From: Spirochaetota bacterium
GTDB taxonomy: Bacteria; Spirochaetota; UBA4802; JAGODF01
Assembly (NCBI GenBank): GCA_029974015.1
Contig: JARKUF010000004.1
Span: 124,001 to 188,000 of the forward strand
Direction: 5' to 3'
Length of the DNA stretch: 64,000 nucleotides
Part shown: piece after piece, positions 61,404-64,000 of the stretch
Numbering within the stretch: position 1 is the first letter of the stretch
How the letters are laid out: the number at the start of each line of letters is the position of its first letter
Program-made: the position numbers and the translations under genes
The notes under the pieces: generated by a model
Databases searched by the model: none
Told to the model about the DNA's origin: nothing
Seen by the model: only the letters and a program-made list of their open reading frames with translations

Positions 61404-62198
61404 TCACCGGCGTCCGATGTCGTAAAGCACCTTGATCCCCTTCATGGTTAGAAGGGGATCGATGATGCAGGAGAAGCCTAAGTTCCCGGCGAATCGTCCG
61501 GAGAAGCCGCCGGTAAGGACTACGGTGAATTCCCTACCGTAGAACGCCATTATCTTTCGCACGAAGCCTTCCATCATCCCCTGCCAGCCGTGGAAAAACC
61601 CCGATTGGATGCAGTCTGTGGTGTTGTGCCCCACCGGGGAAGGGGGTTTCTCGATGGGGACCTCCATGAGCCTGGAGGTCCGGCGGGCCAGATGCTCCAT
61701 GGTGCTCCCGATTCCAGGGGCGATGGCGCCGCCGTCGAAGGCGCCGTCGGCCAAGAGGACCGATATCGTGGTGGCGGTGCCCATGTCGATGACGATGACG
61801 TCGCCGCCGTGGAGATGCCACGCCGCCGCGGCATTGACTATGCGGTCCGGTCCGAGCATCTCCGGGCGTTCGTAGTTGAGCCGGATGTTCATTGGCATGC
61901 CGCGGTTGATTTCGAGCGCCTTGAGGGAAAACCCGCGTCGGGCCGCTTCGTGGTAGGCTCCGTTCACTTCGGTGACTGCGCTGGAGAACACGAAGCCTTC
62001 TATCCTGCATTCACTGCGTCCTCCGCGTTCGCGGAGATGGCCGATGCCGTCAAGGGATGCCTGTATTTTTTCGACAATGGTTTCGGCTTTTTCGTCGCGG
62101 AGCGTGTCGTACCGGAGCGTGTTAAAAGGGATGATCCCGTCGAGCCGGTACATTCCCAGGGTCGTGGAGGTATTGCCGATGTCGAAGCCAAGGATCAT
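61404..62198 (-). CDS. coaX: Type III pantothenate kinase
   Basis: A 264-aa ASKHA-fold kinase. LGFDIGNTSTTLGMYRLDG (phosphate loop), ERPEMLGPDRIVNAAAAWHL (pantothenate-binding GxDR), IVIDMGTATTISVLLADGAF then GGAIAPGI are the CoaX signatures. It phosphorylates pantothenate in the first step of CoA synthesis, needs a monovalent cation, and is not inhibited by CoA. The ATG at 62198 is where family similarity begins. A TTG at 62222 is a possible upstream start. It lies just after the HEAT gene on the same strand. Confidence 0.93.
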   Translation of the reverse strand: MILGFDIGNTSTTLGMYRLDGIIPFNTLRYDTLRDEKAETIVEKIQASLDGIGHLRERGGRSECRIEGFVFSSAVTEVNGAYHEAARRGFSLKALEINRGMPMNIRLNYERPEMLGPDRIVNAAAAWHLHGGDVIVIDMGTATTISVLLADGAFDGGAIAPGIGSTMEHLARRTSRLMEVPIEKPPSPVGHNTTDCIQSGFFHGWQGMMEGFVRKIMAFYGREFTVVLTGGFSGRFAGNLGFSCIIDPLLTMKGIKVLYDIGRR

Positions 62199-62229
62199 GG
62201 CAGAGTTCCGGCGGCGGTGCAAAGAAGGA

Positions 62230-63267
62230 TTAGTCTCCCTTTATGGCTTCGGCCTTCTCCAGGCGGACTTTGAGCGAATAGTAGGCCTTCTGGGCTTCCT
62301 TCCGCACCACCCTGTTCCCGTCCTTGTTCATGGCCTTCTCCAGCCCGGCCAGGGCTTCGTGGTCGAAGATTTTTTCCAAGGCGCGGATGGCTTCGATGCG
62401 AACGTCGAAGTACGGATCTTCCAGGAGGCGGACCATGGAATGGACGGCCTTCCTGTCTCGCAAAAGCCCAAGGGCCTTAACGGCTTCGAGCCTTATGTTC
62501 TTGAACTCGTCGGTACACGCTTTCTGGAGAAGCGGGATTCCCTCCCGAATGCGCTTTATGCCGATTTGGATTGTGGTCTCCCGGCGTACCGCTTCTCCCT
62601 CGGTCATGCGCTTCACGAGGAGCATAAAGGGTGCGTCGCTCACTGCGTTGAGGGCCTTCTCGGTGCCGATTTTTTTCAGGGAGTCCTGGGCGGCCTTCCT
62701 CACCTCGTAGTTATTGTCGATGAGGGAGCCGATGAGGGGGTCAACGCAGGGTTCGGTACCGATCTCGCCGAGGGACTTCACCGCTTCGAGGCGGATATGA
62801 GAGTTTCGCTCTTCGAGTTTGTCGATGAGGTGCTTGTCGGAATAGGGGTCCTTCACGGCCCCCATGGTTCGTATCGCCTCAATCTGGACGATCTGCCGCT
62901 TGTCCTGGAGTGCCAGGTATAGGATTTTTGATATCTCGGCGTTGTCGCTTTTCCCTTTGCTGGCGATAAGGCGAAGGGCCTCGATCTTGTCGCGCTGGGA
63001 CCCGTTTATGATGATGCTACGGAGGTTTCCCATGATGTTGGTACCGCCAAGCTCGCCGAATTTCAGCGTGGCGATGGCCTGGACCTTGGGGTCAGGGTCC
63101 TTTAAGAGCACCTTCAGCTTTTCAATAATTTTTTCATCTTTTTTCCTGGAGAGGGTCAGAAGCGCCGCAAGGCGGATGTCCGCTTTCCTGTGGGAAACGA
63201 GCTTGAGGAGTCCGTCCACGTCGTCGTTGTCGATGAGTTTTTCAAGGTTTGGAGTGAAAAGTCCCAT
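62230..63267 (-). CDS. HEAT-repeat protein
   Basis: A 345-aa protein made almost entirely of HEAT/PBS-lyase-type helical pairs of about 30-31 residues. Units such as DPKVQAIATLKFGELG, NSHIRLEAVKSLGEIG, FKNIRLEAVKALGLLR and YFDVRIEAIRALEKIF recur about nine or ten times. There is no signal peptide, so it is cytoplasmic. Such solenoids bind proteins. The partner is unknown. It precedes coaX with a 31-bp gap. Confidence 0.85.
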   Translation of the reverse strand: MGLFTPNLEKLIDNDDVDGLLKLVSHRKADIRLAALLTLSRKKDEKIIEKLKVLLKDPDPKVQAIATLKFGELGGTNIMGNLRSIIINGSQRDKIEALRLIASKGKSDNAEISKILYLALQDKRQIVQIEAIRTMGAVKDPYSDKHLIDKLEERNSHIRLEAVKSLGEIGTEPCVDPLIGSLIDNNYEVRKAAQDSLKKIGTEKALNAVSDAPFMLLVKRMTEGEAVRRETTIQIGIKRIREGIPLLQKACTDEFKNIRLEAVKALGLLRDRKAVHSMVRLLEDPYFDVRIEAIRALEKIFDHEALAGLEKAMNKDGNRVVRKEAQKAYYSLKVRLEKAEAIKGD

Positions 63268-63370
63268 GGTTATACCTGGTATGCGTCAGTTGTGGTTGAT
63301 GAAAAATTTCTCCCATTATCGCCGTATGCGCCCCTTTAGTCAATAATTTATCCTTCGTATTAATGATAAA

Positions 63371-63461
63371 TGGCATCCCCCAAAAATGGCTTTTTTCGCC
63401 TGCCAAAAGCAGGCGGGGAAACCTGAGTTTTGAGACTACCCTCATTTTTTGGGGGTTCCAT
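63371..63461. repeat. Dispersed hairpin element, second subtype, diverged
   Basis: CATCCCCCAAAAATGG, hairpin CGCCTGCCAAAAGCAGGCGG, then CCTGAGTTTTGAGACTACCC and the end TTTTTTGGGGGTTCC. It lies between selB and the HEAT gene. Confidence 0.8.
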
Positions 63462-63558
63462 TCATTTTTAGGGATTTCCAAATGTAAACCGTGCGATTCG
63501 AGGGATTTGTTACGTTTTCGATGATAGGCCGGAGTGCCGCGCTGCTTTAGAAGGGAAA

Positions 63559-63999
63559 TCATACCTTCATGCGGAAATCGCCTATGCGCCTGATGAGGCC
63601 GTCGGTTTCAATACGGTTGAGGAGGGGGATGATATATTTCCTGCTGAGGCCCGTTGCGTCCCTTACCTCGGGGATCGATATTTTGTCTTTCCCGTCAAAA
63701 AGGGCAATGACCGATGTTTTCAGCGCTTCATAGGTATCACGGTGATACACGATATCCCCGTCAAGGCTAATTGCAAAGCCCAGGCGCAGGAGGTCCCTGA
63801 CGGCGCTTTTTACCTTTTCATCGGCAAGGCGTTCGAGCTCCATCCCCTCCTTCCCGGCCGCTGCCAGGGAGTCGAGGGTTTTTTTTTTGTCCGGGGGAAG
63901 GGTGTCGGCCGTGATGGAGGCGCCGGAAAAATATCGCCCTTCCTTTTCAACCACCGGTGATGAATGTACCACGGCGGGGAGGAGGAGTTTTACCACATC
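63559..63999 (-). CDS. selB: Selenocysteine-specific elongation factor SelB, C-terminal end (partial)
   Basis: The frame is open to the right edge; 146 codons are visible. The last ~100 residues are winged-helix repeats. The final one (ISIPEVRDATGLSRKYIIPL then LNRIETDGLIRRIGDFRMKV) closely follows the SelB C-terminal winged helix (xxFRDxxGxSRKYxIPLLExxDxxGxTRRxGDxR), which binds the SECIS hairpin of selenoprotein mRNAs. If right, the organism inserts selenocysteine. The GTPase part lies outside the window. Confidence 0.8.
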   Translation of the reverse strand, partial: DVVKLLLPAVVHSSPVVEKEGRYFSGASITADTLPPDKKKTLDSLAAAGKEGMELERLADEKVKSAVRDLLRLGFAISLDGDIVYHRDTYEALKTSVIALFDGKDKISIPEVRDATGLSRKYIIPLLNRIETDGLIRRIGDFRMKV

Positions 64000-64000
64000 C

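Overview
The window is about 64 kb of a moderately GC-rich chromosome that I assign to a spirochaete (phylum Spirochaetota). The main evidence is the pair of short FlaB-type core flagellins (280 and 281 aa, intact N- and C-terminal coiled-coil ends, no long D2/D3 insert), encoded beside flaG and fliD. Other genes fit a free-living heterotroph. They include many lipoproteins and outer-membrane proteins, STAS-domain regulators, a hemerythrin, a MORN-repeat lipoprotein, and a partial selB at the right edge. I see no rRNA operon, prophage, CRISPR array or intact insertion sequence. Two tRNA genes are present, tRNA-Leu(GAG) and tRNA-Gln(CTG).

Layout. Positions 1-8 kb: flavin oxidoreductases, the t6A pair tsaE-tsaB, carbon-starvation transporter cstA, methylthioadenosine phosphorylase and a TalC-type transaldolase. 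8-12 kb: two envelope lipoproteins and an HtrA protease. 12-19 kb: argB, a membrane protein, TatD, nadB, and trpS flanked by two STAS proteins. 19-24 kb: an envelope-glycan operon (two paralogous GT4 enzymes, a methyltransferase, a small membrane protein) and a medium-chain alcohol dehydrogenase. 24.6-26.8 kb: pth, a small protein, YjbQ, a second TatD and a 55-aa zinc ribbon. 27-31 kb: tRNAs, DedA, MarC and an AT-rich patch with a ribbon-helix-helix-like gene. 31-37 kb: a GldA/GldF/GldG-like ABC system with a DUF4340 protein, followed on the same strand by a short pyruvate kinase. 37-38 kb: serC. 38.6-44.5 kb: the flagellar filament cluster flaB-flaB-flaG-fliD plus an unknown protein, with two sigma-28-like promoters. 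45-50.5 kb: a TPR-like secreted protein, a LolD-like ATPase, a secreted protein, HIT, MORN and UbiA proteins. 50.4-52.9 kb: a znuACB zinc uptake operon. 53-57 kb: a three-gene secreted/outer-membrane cassette of unknown role. 57-64 kb: a hemerythrin coupled to a 1181-aa transglutaminase-like protein, a 33-aa basic protein, coaX, a HEAT-repeat protein and the selB end.

The most striking non-genic feature is a dispersed element of about 120 bp. It has imperfect terminal inverted repeats (GGNAACCTCTAANAATT type) and a strong central hairpin around GCCCGCC-TTCG-GGCGGGC. I count about 18 full or partial copies, almost all between genes and often in gaps between divergent genes. The bases flanking the core hairpin differ between copies but stay complementary, as expected if the hairpin is maintained. 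One truncated copy supplies the last codons and stop of pth, and another supplies the ribosome-binding site of a zinc-ribbon gene.

The best candidate for an undescribed system is the 53-57 kb cassette: a lamin-tail-like secreted protein, an outer-membrane-like protein carrying a ComEA-type helix-hairpin-helix, and a second outer-membrane barrel protein. The genes overlap by 4 and 16 bp. An outer-membrane DNA-handling role is a hypothesis only.
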